DNA of 64,000 bases. It comes from Echinarachnius parma (Eukaryota > Echinodermata > Echinoidea > Clypeasteroida > Echinarachniidae). Both the position numbers and the translations under genes were made by a program. Below the pieces are notes generated by a model. That model was not told the origin of the DNA and did no database searches. It was given only the letters and a program-made list of their open reading frames with translations. Every line of letters begins with the position of its first letter. Position 1 is the stretch's first letter. The stretch covers positions 35,001 to 99,000 of the forward strand of contig JBAMJV010010118.1 of assembly GCA_037951105.1 (NCBI GenBank), written 5' to 3'. This document shows, in pieces, positions 43,201 through 46,566 of this stretch.

Positions 43201-46200
43201 ATCGATGTGAGATTGGTGGGTCTACAATAACGTCACCAGGTACGTTATATATATATTTACATGCATGGAGCCTGGACGGCCCTGTGTTAACTCCACATGA
43301 TTTCACAATCTAATAGCGAACGAGTTATTTATAGGGTTAGTAACATTGTCCAAATCCACAAAACTTACTTAGAACTTTATAGTGGTTATCCCATACCTTG
43401 TATTTTCCAGGGATTGGCTTAAAAACAGCACTTGGCTGGAAGAAGTTCCTAAGTGAAATGAGACAAAACACAATATAGATCAATTATAGTTTACTTTCAT
43501 CGTTCCTTTTGTGATGTACATGCGTACTAACCGCTGCATGAGCACACGTGTTTACCAGGGACAGTCTGAAAAACAACAATGTAAGTTTATAATGGTTTCT
43601 TGATGAAATAAAATAAAGAATACCCAAACATAGATACGTCATAGTTCACTTTCACCATTATTCTATGCCTTGTGATCGTCCTGGGCGATGTCGGGTTTCC
43701 GCTGCTTAAGCTCCCGATGTGCCGCTGCTGTTGTTTGTTTACATTGTAATTAACACATGAATAAACTTTACTATTTGCCAGTTGCAAACCGGGATTAAGC
43801 AATAAATAATTTATTGTGAAAATGTGTTATGAAATCAAATGAAAATTAAATTAAGATAAATAAATATATAAATCACAGTTGACTTTAATTTGTTTTCATT
43901 ATTTATTTCACGTATGGCCGACATGTTGCAGGTATCACTCTGAGCACCGGTGCCATCGTGGGCATCGTCCTCGGCGCTGTCGGGTTCCTCTTACTCATCC
44001 TGCTGATGTGCTGCTGCTGCTGGCTGCTCCTGACAAACGCCGATCCCTACCGCAACAAGAGACCGATCGAGTATGGACACCACTATCCGATGGTTATGAT
44101 GGAACCTCCTAGGGTAAATATGCATTTATTTTTTTTTACTAATAGAGGACTGGATGGACTGCTCCCTAGGGAGTGGGAATATGTGTTAAGATTGTTGTGT
44201 GTATCCGTTGACCTGTTGGCTGCTGCTGATGTTGGTTTTATCTGGCGAACGCCAATTCCTACAATGACATGAGACCGATCGAGTATGGGCACCACTATCC
44301 GATGGCCATGATGGTTCCTCCTAGGGTAAATATGCATTTTGTTTTACTAATATGGTACTGGATCGAATGCCACATAGGGAGTGGGAAATATAGTGGGAAT
44401 GAGATTGCTGTGTTTATACCTGATGTGCAGGTTTTATCTGTCGAACGCCAATTCCTACCATGACATGAGACAGATCGGGTATGGGCACAACTTTCCAATG
44501 GTCCCAATGGACCAATATTAATTTAAAGGTCATCACGCGTGGGGATGTTACACAGCGGGTCGCCATTTTGAACTAGGCTAGTTTGCGCGCACCGCATAAC
44601 ACGGATTCATTGTGCAGTACGCACCGCGCGCAAGATGGCGCCGCGCATCTGATTTGACGAATCTGAACTACTTTAATATACTAACTGGCGACTGGATGGA
44701 ATGCTCCCATGGAGTAGAAAACTTGCACGATGTGCGTATATCCGTGAACTGGGGTAATGTAAAACGCTATGAACCCATTTGCATTATGCTCTATAAAATA
44801 GTCGTTTGTATTTGTGTTATTACTATGAACAATGAAATGTAATTTGCTTAACAAATATTTCCATATTAATTATCAAGATTAAATGCTACATAAAATATCA
44901 TTATCTCAATCTTATAATTAATTCACAGGAAAATCGCTACCCTGACCGTCGCTCGATCATGGATCGCCCAGGCCCGATCATCACCGAGATCGAAGAGGGC
45001 ATGGACAACCCCATGCTCTACCATCCAGAGATCGACAGACGACCACCACAGCCCGTACCCCTGATCACGCACCCACGCATCCCACGCCCTGCCACGATGG
45101 GACCGTCGTTCCTGCACGAGTACGAGGATGAGATCGTGCATCCGCAGCCACAGCCGTACCGCCAGCCCCAGCCTCAACCCCGTCCTCATCCCCGCCCCCA
45201 GTCCCAGCCTCGTGACTACGGACGGATGGATCGCCTCAGGGCCATAATGCCGGTAAGGATCGTCGGCCAAAATATGTTGTTTTTTTTCAAGTTGCAAATC
45301 TACCTACGGGGGCAAGGATAGGGGCACGCATGCCCACTCCAAACAACTTGACTTCCCCCCCCCCCCCCCCTCCCCCCCCCCCCAAAAAAAAATAAATACC
45401 AACAAAAACAAATGGCAAGAATTTAAACGTAACGGCATGTAAGGGCAAAAAGTTAACCTAACTGTTTAAATTGAAACAAACAAAGTGCATGCCACTACCA
45501 CCCGCCGCTCAGTATGACCATGCTGATAAATCACTGTTTGCATGATGCACTAATGGTCATACTTACTTCAGTAAAGTTCGTATTAAATTCAGTGTGATAA
45601 TCATCCAAATTAAAGTATCAAATACATGCATCTCTTCAAATATTTGCAAAGGCTTCCACAACAGTGAATGAAGAATAAACACAACTTATTATAAAAGTGA
45701 ATGTAGATTCCCGTACAAATGTAGTTAAAATGTCAGTTAAAAATATTCGTTAATTTCTAACTATGTTCTTTACAAATGTACAGGACCACCTTCGTCGTCC
45801 ACATCCAGGCCCACGTTTCCATGGCAACGACCGACCAGAACCGGTATGTGTAATTGTCTCCGTTTCCGTTTTATGTTCTTTCCTTCTTCCTTTGTTTGTT
45901 TGTGTCTTTCTTTGTTTGTTCGTTTGTGCGTGTTTTGTATGTAAGTTTGTTTGTTTGTAAGTTTGGGTGTGTGCTTGTTTGTTTTTGCAGTGGCTGCTCT
46001 CCTCTCGTTAAGTATTTTTGGATGCCATATTTCTTAGAGGCCTGTTTACAATGTGAATAACATGATTGATGCGTTACTCCAAAATAATCTGAGTTCTTAA
46101 GTATTGTACAAGCAGCAAAAGTTCTGAATTCACCGTTTATTCATAAATGGAACAAGGAACTTGAATTAGATTAAAAACCATCAAGCATGGGTCGTGTTAT

Positions 46201-46566
46201 AGATTCGCAAATAAAAATACGTATTTATGTTCTTTACTGAAAAGCCTTTTATCGTACTAGATTGGGATTTAAGTACTTTATCAGGTTATTGCTTGAAAAG
46301 CACATCAGTTAGAGCTCTGTAATAGGAGAAACGTACATTATAAAGGTATAGGTCGTATACCCTTACATGGCCATAGCCGTCATATAATACATTATGGAAA
46401 ATGACTACTGAAAACACATGGCTAAGAAAATCATACGTAGAATGGTTAGTATTCCTTATTACGTATTATTTGTTTATCATTCCTTATTTCTTATTCCTTA
46501 TTTCTTATGTTTTACTGTCAGGTTGGGGAGATGAAGCGACGCCTGTTTCAGGAGTTCAACTACTGA
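7041..46566 (+). CDS. Multi-HYR, SEA, EGF transmembrane protein (whole gene model, 5' end missing)
   Basis: Twenty-five predicted exons on one strand join without a frame break into about 1,625 codons ending at TGA 46564-46566; an optional half-exon at 8662 would add 29 codons. Order: 14 HYR domains, SEA-like 1, SEA 2, EGF-like, transmembrane helix, P/Q/R-rich cytoplasmic tail. HYR domains are immunoglobulin-like folds known from hyalin and other adhesion proteins; SEA domains next to a membrane helix are typical of mucins and mucin-like receptors. This suggests a cell-surface or extracellular-matrix adhesion protein, but its ligand is unknown. Nearly all ectodomain junctions are phase 1-1, so exons can be duplicated or lost without breaking frame. 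No signal peptide or start codon is visible, so the N-terminus is incomplete. Exons are clearly GC-richer than introns. Assembly into one transcript is inferred from phase and domain order. Confidence 0.82.
7521..8003. mobile_element. TTAA MITE copy, right end lost
   Basis: It begins TTAAAGAGGCAGTTCAGTTT and carries the family's internal TTTGATCAAAATCGGTTCAG and GGCTGAAATAT. On the right the sequence dissolves after CTTACCAAAACTG with no terminal AGGGA motif. It is in the intron after exon 1. Confidence 0.7.
8336..8569 (+). CDS. Exon 2: HYR domain (YPExNC subtype)
   Basis: Phase 1-1, 234 nt, acceptor TTTACAG, donor GTAAGT at 8570. It reads APVTPVCPADIR at the start and GYPELNCTFSVEVVG at the end, with several N-x-S/T sites (NFS, NVT, NCT). 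It lies in the first unit of an 805-bp tandem duplication; its sister is the exon at 9141. Confidence 0.85.
8662..8748 (+). CDS. Half-length HYR exon, possibly used
   Basis: An 87-nt open segment with CAG before it (8659-8661), donor GTAAGT at 8749 and phase 1-1. It encodes only the C-terminal half of an HYR domain, ending SPEINCYFDVEVVG, and resembles the second half of the exon at 8336. Including it would add 29 residues without changing frame. The polypyrimidine tract is poor, so it may be a relic that has not yet broken. The matching sister segment at 9467-9553 has lost both the acceptor and the frame. Confidence 0.4.
9141..9374 (+). CDS. Exon 3: HYR domain (YPExNC subtype), sister of exon 2
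   Basis: Phase 1-1, 234 nt, acceptor TTTACAG, donor GTAAGT at 9375. It begins APVTPWCPANIRPG and ends GYPELNCTFSVEVVG. It is nearly identical to the exon at 8336, with most replacements clustered early (TISEADNAN against NFSEAANAN). Confidence 0.85.
9467..9553 (+). pseudogene. Dead half-HYR exon
   Basis: The sister of 8662-8748 at an exact 805-bp offset. The acceptor CAG has become CAT, and TAT has become the stop TAA at 9532-9534. The donor GTAAGT remains, so the segment decayed after the duplication. Confidence 0.8.
10227..10457 (+). CDS. Exon 4: HYR domain (YPExNC subtype)
   Basis: Phase 1-1, 231 nt, acceptor TTATAG, donor GTGAGT at 10458. It starts APSTPECPTNITIRNG and ends GYPEINCTFIISVSG. 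NIT, NDT and NCT are possible N-glycosylation sites. Confidence 0.85.
10485..10862 (+). repeat. Dispersed intronic repeat (ATTGTCCAAATC...ACTAGATCC family)
   Basis: The same order of short blocks (ATTGTCCAAAT, ATACAAGCATGG-like, GATTGAAGTGTTCG, ATCCACTGG, GTCAACAAAGTTACTAGATCC) recurs near 55335-55690. Fragments occur at 40795-40850 (reverse orientation) and 43340-43410. No coding capacity seen; probably a non-autonomous transposon. Confidence 0.6.
10935..11097. mobile_element. Palindromic MITE, about 160 bp
   Basis: The left arm TAGGTTCTATACTCTG...CACCTTTCCCC is mirrored on the right as GGGGAAAGGTG...CAGAGTATAGAACCTA, around a centre that includes a second small inverted pair (CGCCCGGTGAA/TTCACTGGGCG). 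It lies in the intron between exons 4 and 5. Confidence 0.75.
11460..11687 (+). CDS. Exon 5: HYR domain (YPExNC subtype)
   Basis: Phase 1-1, 228 nt, acceptor TTTAG, donor GTAGGT at 11688. It begins GPTPLTCPNDTAVG and ends SEYPEVNCSFSVTVEG. This is the last member of the group in which YPExNC replaces the usual D-x-SGN-xxx-C segment. Confidence 0.85.
12426..12665 (+). CDS. Exon 6: HYR domain lacking both cysteines
   Basis: Phase 1-1, 240 nt, acceptor AATACAG, donor GTAAGT at 12666. It reads DRQPPVFVIPVALRPPANL at the start and YTATDANGLTTILTFVVTIVG at the end, so it has the canonical TATDxxG core. The first conserved Cys is Arg (LRPPANL) and the second is Leu (TTILTF); the exon encodes no cysteine at all. 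Confidence 0.87.
12920..13153 (+). CDS. Exon 7: canonical HYR domain
   Basis: Phase 1-1, 234 nt, acceptor AAACAG. It has CPNDTSVEAEVG, an SPVSWTPPTATG strand and the core YTFTDEQGNSSECFFRVTVTG. The donor is GTTAGA at 13154, weaker than the others, but the reading ends at the standard T-G position of the domain. Confidence 0.87.
13340..13560 (+). pseudogene. Decayed HYR exon relic, exon 6-like
   Basis: CCCCTGCGGA followed by TTA/CCC/TTT-like spacing matches the middle of exon 6. Further on, CACACCGCCGTAGACTTGACAG and CACTGCTGCGGATCG recall its ACCACCGTGACGTAC and GGCCACGGATGCC. Stops and frame changes make it non-coding. The similarity was judged by eye. Confidence 0.5.
13626..13770 (+). pseudogene. 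Decayed HYR exon relic, exon 8-like
   Basis: TTTAGCACCACAACATACGA then CCTTCAACAACGATCTATGGCCAC parallels the acceptor and first codons of the exon at 13875 (TTTAGCACCACCTGATACAA...ACAACGATGCCATG). GGAACTGTCAATAACTACCG and AACTAGACGGGGCATTTTTT parallel its GGAACCGTCAACATCCCCG and AACTGGACGGAACCGGTTTT. Frame lost. Confidence 0.7.
13875..14138 (+). CDS. Exon 8: canonical HYR domain
   Basis: Phase 1-1, 264 nt, acceptor TTTAG, donor GTAGGT at 14139. It begins APPDTTPPTTTMPCPENID, has VNIPVNWTEP as the second strand, and ends NPLMCRFTVTVNG. There is a Thr/Pro-rich linker before the first Cys. A relic of its first half lies just upstream at 13626. Confidence 0.87.
14150..14790. repeat. C/G-run and A/G-run repeat block
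   Basis: Immediately after exon 8: long C and G runs, an A/G-only tract (about 14260-14320), the pattern TTTTCGCTGCGCGCTTGGCGCGC near 14380, and two copies of a GGAGGGGGATACCCCCTCC palindrome (about 14553 and 14742). Open frames here are low-complexity. No terminal repeats were delimited, so the element type is unknown. Confidence 0.6.
15205..15530 (+). pseudogene. Array of three 5' HYR exon fragments, exon 9-like
   Basis: Three tandem fragments each repeat only the acceptor and first ~60 nt of the exon at 16142. They read ATTATTCCGCCTCTGTTCGA-type sequence, coding IPPLFDAC-type peptides, starting near 15213, 15334 and 15468. The second and third keep a TTTGCATTGT-C/A-CAG acceptor; that pair is 134 bp apart. 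None continues into the domain's second half or a donor; the third ends at TGA about 15525. Confidence 0.82.
16035..16112 (+). pseudogene. Fourth 5' HYR exon fragment, exon 9-like
   Basis: CCCCCTGTGTTCGACGCCTG followed by CCCGACTGGCATCTTC is a near copy of the start of exon 9, about 109 bp upstream of it. It has no acceptor and breaks after AAAATGG. Confidence 0.8.
16142..16396 (+). CDS. Exon 9: canonical HYR domain
   Basis: Phase 1-1, 255 nt, acceptor TTGTACAG, donor GTAAGT at 16397. It begins VNDTTPPVFDTCPTDILKW and ends YTAADISGNQAFCSFNVSVHG, a textbook HYR pattern. It is the parent-like member of the fragment array upstream. Confidence 0.9.
16930..17184 (+). CDS. Exon 10: canonical HYR domain
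   Basis: Phase 1-1, 255 nt, acceptor AAACAG, donor GTAAGA at 17185. It starts DDEPPMVTCPQDVVQYV, has AITWPEPEVTDNSG, and ends TAIDGYGNPATCIFRVNVLS. A C-run follows the donor at 17215-17230. Confidence 0.9.
17534..17661 (+). CDS. Exon 11a: first half of a split HYR domain
   Basis: Phase 1-0, 128 nt, acceptor TTGCACAG, donor GTGAGA at 17662. It encodes ADGRPFLTCPEVIID, then DVSWPNVVIMDD and ends VELV. It is the only HYR domain here interrupted by an intron. Together with the exon at 19293 it makes 252 nt, the length of the neighbouring single-exon domains. Confidence 0.85.
17796..18253. mobile_element. Foldback MITE, about 458 bp, in the intron splitting an HYR domain
   Basis: The arms are long and nearly perfect inverse copies: AAATTTATAAATCGAAATCT then GGACAGAACTTACTTAAGTA on the left, mirrored at 18205-18250, continuing inward through CCGATAGACAT and CACCAACGCACCAGTGC. 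The 16-bp direct repeat ATAAGCCAAATGAATT flanks it at 17748-17763 and 18253-18268. Confidence 0.88.
19003..19187. mobile_element. Palindromic MITE, about 185 bp
   Basis: The left arm (TTGTTAAA...CACGGAATATT...CCTCGGGATTT...AAATGCTATTTC) is mirrored by GCATTTAAAATCCCTCGGGA, AATATTCCGTG and TTTAACAA on the right. It is the second foldback in the intron between exons 11a and 11b. Confidence 0.8.
19293..19416 (+). CDS. Exon 11b: second half of the split HYR domain
   Basis: Phase 0-1, 124 nt, acceptor AACGCAG, donor GTATGC at 19417. It encodes VVSSHTAPIRRNYNDPALT, then ITATDASGSNGTCTFTASVQG, restoring the canonical core and second Cys. Confidence 0.85.
19872..20123 (+). CDS. Exon 12: canonical HYR domain
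   Basis: Phase 1-1, 252 nt, acceptor ATATAG, donor GTAACT at 20124. It begins DIEPPVWADCPANITIAAPP and ends YAATDSTGNEGVCEFTVTVTG. Confidence 0.9.
20168..20731. mobile_element. Complete TTAA-flanked palindromic MITE, 564 bp
   Basis: It starts TTAAAGGGAAAGTTGAGTTT and ends AGAACTCAACTATCCCTTTAA. Inverted termini and TTAA on both sides are the hallmark of piggyBac-type insertion; the transposase source is inferred. The inside carries TTTGATCAAAATCGGTTC and GGCTGAAATAT. Relatives lie at 7521, 48517, 58060 and 61929. No coding capacity. Confidence 0.85.
21269..21520 (+). CDS. Exon 13: canonical HYR domain
   Basis: Phase 1-1, 252 nt, acceptor CATGCAG, donor GTAAGT at 21521. It begins VDTVIPVFTNCPASPF and ends YQAVDETGNIGYCRFTVNVIG. 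Confidence 0.9.
21655..21751 (+). pseudogene. Decayed copy of the 3' half of exon 13
   Basis: GGATCGTACATTGTCGTGTA, then CAAGCGGT and CGGTTATTGTAGGTTCACTG closely match the last ~95 nt of exon 13. An extra base (ACTCAAGCGG for ACCAAGCGG) shifts the frame, and the donor has become GTAATT. It sits about 140 bp after exon 13. Confidence 0.85.
22087..22114. repeat. 28-bp direct repeat, left copy
   Basis: ACCTGGAAAGAACAGAACGG continuing to AAGGT is repeated exactly at 31557-31584. The two copies bracket the repeat block inside the intron between exons 13 and 14. Confidence 0.85.
22115..22879. other. AT-rich intron / 5' flank of LINE
   Basis: No exon seen. A Kozak-free AT-rich stretch leads to the LINE. 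GGACCCGTGGTCTCTTATGG at about 22840 may already belong to the LINE 5' UTR; its true start could not be fixed. Confidence 0.4.
22880..23488 (+). pseudogene. LINE ORF1 (gag-like), N-terminal part
   Basis: A 202-codon frame, polar at the start (SSPSDPGGRTPRNRNNS) and then folded-looking, with YQIKGVISGVPSEMSKGDI and ELKRQKVVGVKRI. Such sequence precedes the zinc knuckles in ORF1 of I/Jockey-type LINEs. A stop after SANPN and a frame change separate it from the knuckle region at 23534. Confidence 0.72.
23534..23737 (+). pseudogene. LINE ORF1 zinc-knuckle segment
   Basis: It encodes CYKCQRFGHVSNQC (C-x2-C-x4-H-x4-C) followed by CVRCSGPHTFEEC (C-x2-C-x3-H-x4-C), the paired knuckles of I/Jockey-type ORF1 nucleic-acid chaperones. 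It lies 45 bp beyond the end of the first ORF1 segment and in another frame. The downstream overlapping frame to 23895 is probably its C-terminus. Confidence 0.85.
23896..24535 (+). pseudogene. LINE ORF2, AP-type endonuclease domain (broken)
   Basis: It opens near 23920 with ILQWNAQGMNGHS, then a TGA at about 23957. It continues CIQETW (catalytic Glu), LLIVGDFNSHNCLWG (Asp/Asn/His) and, after a frame shift near 24335, LDPISGRTSCLDL and GSDHFPVCI (the terminal SDH). All endonuclease motifs are present, but spread over two frames with a stop. Confidence 0.85.
24536..25262 (+). pseudogene. LINE ORF2 linker and start of reverse transcriptase (broken)
   Basis: Short frames include FTSVSELWNFIRMLNGNEN and, after a TAA at about 25108, LEKTLNEKKVSAPGEDGITF, the PG-x-DGI motif that opens LINE reverse transcriptases. 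Confidence 0.75.
25263..26387 (+). pseudogene. LINE reverse transcriptase, 374 codons with YADD
   Basis: A long open frame with SSYRPISLLTCFMKIME, NQSGFRKSRGSIDNI, AVFIDLEKAYDTLW, NGLPQGSILSPLLFN and LVYADDCVIW (YADD at codons 196-199), then KYLGVIFDKRLTW. The catalytic Asp residues are intact, but the rest of ORF2 is broken, so the element is not autonomous. The frame ends at TAA 26385; the thumb region continues in another frame. Confidence 0.92.
26403..26882 (+). pseudogene. LINE ORF2 C-terminal part with truncated RNase H
   Basis: It encodes LQIYTDGSKSPEQESAAAAF and SSYRAEMAAIVLA, the first two active-site stretches (D, E) of the RNase H carried by I-clade LINEs. It stops abruptly at HHLMT where a small palindromic element begins. 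The remaining RNase H is not found in the window. Confidence 0.85.
26883..27053. mobile_element. Palindromic MITE interrupting the LINE RNase H
   Basis: TGATGTTGGGCCATTGTCGG at the left is mirrored by CCGACATCGGCCCGACGTCA at the right. The interior has short reiterations of CGATATGCCGACAT. It begins exactly where LINE homology stops. Confidence 0.7.
27303..27331. repeat. (AAC)n microsatellite
   Basis: About eight AAC triplets, between the small palindromic element and the minus-strand LINE. Confidence 0.9.
27407..28740 (-). pseudogene. RTE-like LINE reverse transcriptase with catalytic centre deleted
   Basis: On the minus strand the N-terminal part (28670-28017) encodes NNKAPGMDGIAAEML, DNWRGVALLSIPGK, REEQAGFRPKRSC and FIDFSKAFDSIHR. 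The C-terminal part (28060-27407) encodes DFTYLGSSINDQGD, LLYGCETW, RRLKWLGHVARLP and RRRRGRPKMNW. The two meet near 28030 in different frames, so the segment with the YADD motif is missing; a shorter deletion lies before FIDFSKAF. The 5' endonuclease part is absent past 28740. This is the very common LINE type often mis-annotated as a host protein. Confidence 0.87.
28741..30340. other. Strand-asymmetric AT-rich intron stretch
   Basis: The + strand is rich in A, C and T and poor in G, especially 28741-29040 and 29420-30200. A short inverted pair (CAAATTGGCAACT / AGTTGCCAATTTG) lies at about 29066 and 29173. No ORF or domain seen. It may be the untranslated part of an unrecognised element. Confidence 0.5.
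30349..31406. mobile_element. Large foldback element, about 1.06 kb
   Basis: Terminal TACAGTGCGAGTC...AACGAAACCGGACTTTGATA is mirrored by TATCAAAGTCCGGTTTCGTT...ACTCGCACTGTA. The arms continue inward through AAGCTTGGGAAATG, CAAAACCTTTTCGTT and AAAGTGACAATTTTGTC to a centre near 30985. TA lies at both ends, as for Tc1/mariner-type insertion (inferred). No transposase frame. Confidence 0.87.
31557..31584. repeat. 28-bp direct repeat, right copy
   Basis: Identical to 22087-22114. It is followed by GCCGAGCGAGCGCCCTCTGC so that AACGGCAGA...TCTGCCGTT forms a 9-bp hairpin (31571-31611). Confidence 0.85.
31740..32003 (+). CDS. Exon 14: last HYR domain
   Basis: Phase 1-1, 264 nt, acceptor CTTTGCAG, donor GTAGGA at 32004. 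It begins DIENPAFIACPDSFTVSVFS, has VPVTWTAPTATDNSG, and ends YVARDGSGNEITTCQFTIMV with an extra AVKP tail. It is separated from exon 13 by over 10 kb of repeat-filled intron. Confidence 0.9.
32004..33133 (+). other. Intron between exons 14 and 15
   Basis: Nothing recognised beyond AT-rich sequence and a moderately GC-rich patch at 32100-32560 without terminal repeats. Confidence 0.5.
33134..33237 (+). CDS. Exon 15: SEA-like domain 1, first part
   Basis: Phase 1-0, 104 nt, acceptor CTACAG, donor GTAAGA at 33238. It encodes DQTVHLRGQLIMATVRG and ends LRLSSLEND. With exon 16 it forms a 112-codon unit that resembles SEA domain 2 in layout and intron position. Confidence 0.75.
34027..34258 (+). 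CDS. Exon 16: SEA-like domain 1, second part
   Basis: Phase 0-1, 232 nt, acceptor TTATAG, donor GTGAGT at 34259. It encodes LNDYFRQSTSIKDDFLYIQL, then NLAVQYSIYLCKPAYYN and ends TIVADSFSLS. No GSVVV-type cleavage motif is present, so if it is a SEA domain it should not self-cleave. Confidence 0.75.
34400..34480 (+). pseudogene. Decayed copy of the 3' end of exon 16
   Basis: GGCACTAGTCAACACGGCG, then CGCCTTCGCAACTTCCAGTA, CCATCGTC and TTTGTTCAAGTT follow the same order as the end of exon 16 (GCGCTGATCAACTCCAACG, CCTTCCCGACATCCAATA, CCATCGTC, TCGTTCAGTTTG). It is about 150 bp past the parent and has no donor. Confidence 0.68.
34882..35318. mobile_element. GC-rich foldback MITE, about 437 bp
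   Basis: TAGCGTCTTTTCGCTC at the left and GAGCGAAAAGACGCTA at the right, with inner pairs GACGGGA/TCCCGTC and GGCTAC/GTAGCC. The GC-rich inside stands out from the AT-rich intron. Its open frames are palindrome by-products. Confidence 0.83.
35319..36759 (+). other. Intron between exons 16 and 17, right part
   Basis: AT-rich; short ORFs here show no recognisable domain or exon-like boundaries. Nothing further supported. Confidence 0.45.
36760..36896 (+). CDS. Exon 17: SEA domain 2, first part
   Basis: Phase 1-0, 137 nt, acceptor TCTACAG, donor GTAAGC at 36897. It encodes DVKEFQGTFALRSFVSS, then CCADPNSATYLALQTSVHAF. The layout F-x-G-x-F ... S-x-x-Y-x-x-L-x-x-x-V is that of SEA domains. Confidence 0.85.
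37606..39203. mobile_element. Foldback element with long terminal inverted repeats, about 1.6 kb
   Basis: ATAAACCCCTCAAAAAAAGT then TCGGAAACTCAA and GATCGATTATATC at the left are mirrored at 39151-39203. Inner pairs include the region around 37750 (GGGGAATGCGCAGT) and 39010-39050 (ACATTCCCCC, ACTGCGC). It is palindromic throughout but diverged in the middle. No transposase frame. It fills most of the intron inside SEA domain 2. Confidence 0.8.
39343..39490. mobile_element. Short MITE, 148 bp
   Basis: Perfect termini CAGGGGCCGCGGAA and TTCCGCGGCCCCTG, with TAAAG on both outer sides as a likely target duplication. A C-run lies inside. Confidence 0.85.
39556..39790 (+). CDS. Exon 18: SEA domain 2, second part, with GSVVV motif
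   Basis: Phase 0-1, 235 nt, acceptor CCATCAG, donor GTAAAA at 39791. It starts LDASFGGMTGFRMV and contains LQFRSGSVVVPFTVTFDG (Gly-Ser-Val-Val-Val coded at 39619-39633), then a Ser/Thr/Asn-rich stretch. MUC1 and related SEA domains cut themselves between the Gly and Ser of this motif. Here cleavage is inferred from the motif only. Confidence 0.9.
39791..40681 (+). other. Intron between exons 18 and 19
   Basis: AT-rich, with a purine-rich AAAACAACAAAAAA tract after the donor. No exon or delimited repeat seen. Confidence 0.45.
40682..40766 (+). CDS. Exon 19: EGF-like domain, first part
   Basis: Phase 1-2, 85 nt, acceptor TTTCAG, donor GTAAGC at 40767. It encodes EVCPASYCLNEGTC and ends YDYVCT, giving cysteines 1 to 4 of an EGF-like domain. 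Confidence 0.88.
41591..41754. mobile_element. Palindromic MITE, about 164 bp
   Basis: CAACTAACGAATG, GTGATAG, AATCTATTACC and GTGGGCTCAAAATGA on the left are mirrored by TCATTTTGAGCCCAC, GGTAATAGATT, CTATCAC and CATTCGTTAGTTG on the right, around TCAGCTACGCTTC. Confidence 0.87.
42137..42555. mobile_element. Foldback MITE, about 419 bp
   Basis: TGCCGTCA...GCTACGCTTCTCCTGCGCTC then TAGACAATAGCTGGTCAC is mirrored by GTGACCAGCTATTGTCTA, GAGCGCAGGAGAAGCGTGGC and TGACGGCA. Inside, further short pairs (for example TTTTGTTCA near 42390 / TGAACAAAA near 42300) make a multi-stem structure. Confidence 0.83.
43178..43239 (+). CDS. Exon 20: EGF-like domain, second part
   Basis: Phase 2-1, 62 nt, acceptor CCTCAG, donor GTACGT at 43240. 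It encodes SCADGFSGDRCEIGG, giving cysteines 5 and 6, then a short Ser/Thr linker to the membrane. The spacing between Cys 4 and Cys 5 is two residues, one more than the commonest EGF pattern. Confidence 0.88.
43932..44113 (+). CDS. Exon 21: transmembrane helix and start of the cytoplasmic tail
   Basis: Phase 1-0, 182 nt, acceptor TTGCAG, donor GTAAAT at 44114. It reads GITLSTGAIVGIVLGAVGF, then LLLILLMCCCCWLLL, then NADPYRNKRPIEYGHHYPM. A hydrophobic run of about 25 residues with a CCCC cluster at the inner face (possible palmitoylation) is followed by basic residues, as expected for a type I membrane protein. Confidence 0.92.
44153..44325 (+). pseudogene. Partial second copy of the membrane exon (open frame)
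   Basis: From AACGCCAATTCCTAC it follows exon 21 codon by codon (NANSYNDMRPIEYGHHYPM), through PPR, and keeps the same donor GTAAAT at 44326. Upstream it reads CWLLLMWFYLA in the same frame, a damaged hydrophobic stretch. No good acceptor is evident. It is either a relic or a weak alternative exon. Confidence 0.6.
44385..44521 (+). pseudogene. Partial third copy of the membrane exon, ending in a stop
   Basis: NANSYHDMRQIGYGHNFPM then VPMDQY and TAA (44519-44521) in the frame aligned to exon 21. TGTGCAG at 44424-44430 could be an acceptor but would need a phase-2 partner. Either a relic or the remains of an alternative 3' end. Confidence 0.6.
44929..45252 (+). CDS. Exon 22: cytoplasmic tail, Pro/Gln/Arg-rich
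   Basis: Phase 0-0, 324 nt, acceptor TTCACAG, donor GTAAGG at 45253. It encodes ENRYPDRRSIMDRPGP, an acidic ITEIEEGMDNPMLYHPEI, then HPQPQPYRQPQPQPRPHPRP. Low-complexity, probably disordered. Tyrosines in MLYHPEI and HEYEDEI could be signalling sites, but this is inference. No catalytic domain is present. Confidence 0.88.
45253..45783 (+). other. Intron between exons 22 and 23
   Basis: Contains a C-run tract with scattered T at 45355-45384. Otherwise AT-rich; nothing else recognised. Confidence 0.5.
45784..45843 (+). CDS. Exon 23: short cytoplasmic exon
   Basis: Phase 0-0, 60 nt, acceptor GTACAG, donor GTATGT at 45844. It encodes DHLRRPHPGPRFHGNDRPEP, in keeping with the P/R/H-rich tail before it. 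Confidence 0.8.
46522..46566 (+). CDS. Exon 24: terminal coding exon
   Basis: Phase 0 start, acceptor CTGTCAG, encoding VGEMKRRLFQEFNY then TGA (46564-46566). The frame joins smoothly to exon 23. It is short, so confidence rests on phase, acceptor quality and the basic/aromatic C-terminus. Confidence 0.72.
   Translation, partial: VGEMKRRLFQEFNY

Noticed and set aside
44914-45297. Minus-strand frame opposite the cytoplasmic tail exon
   Set aside because: Shadow of a low-complexity P/Q/R exon; the sense reading has consensus splice sites and phase continuity.
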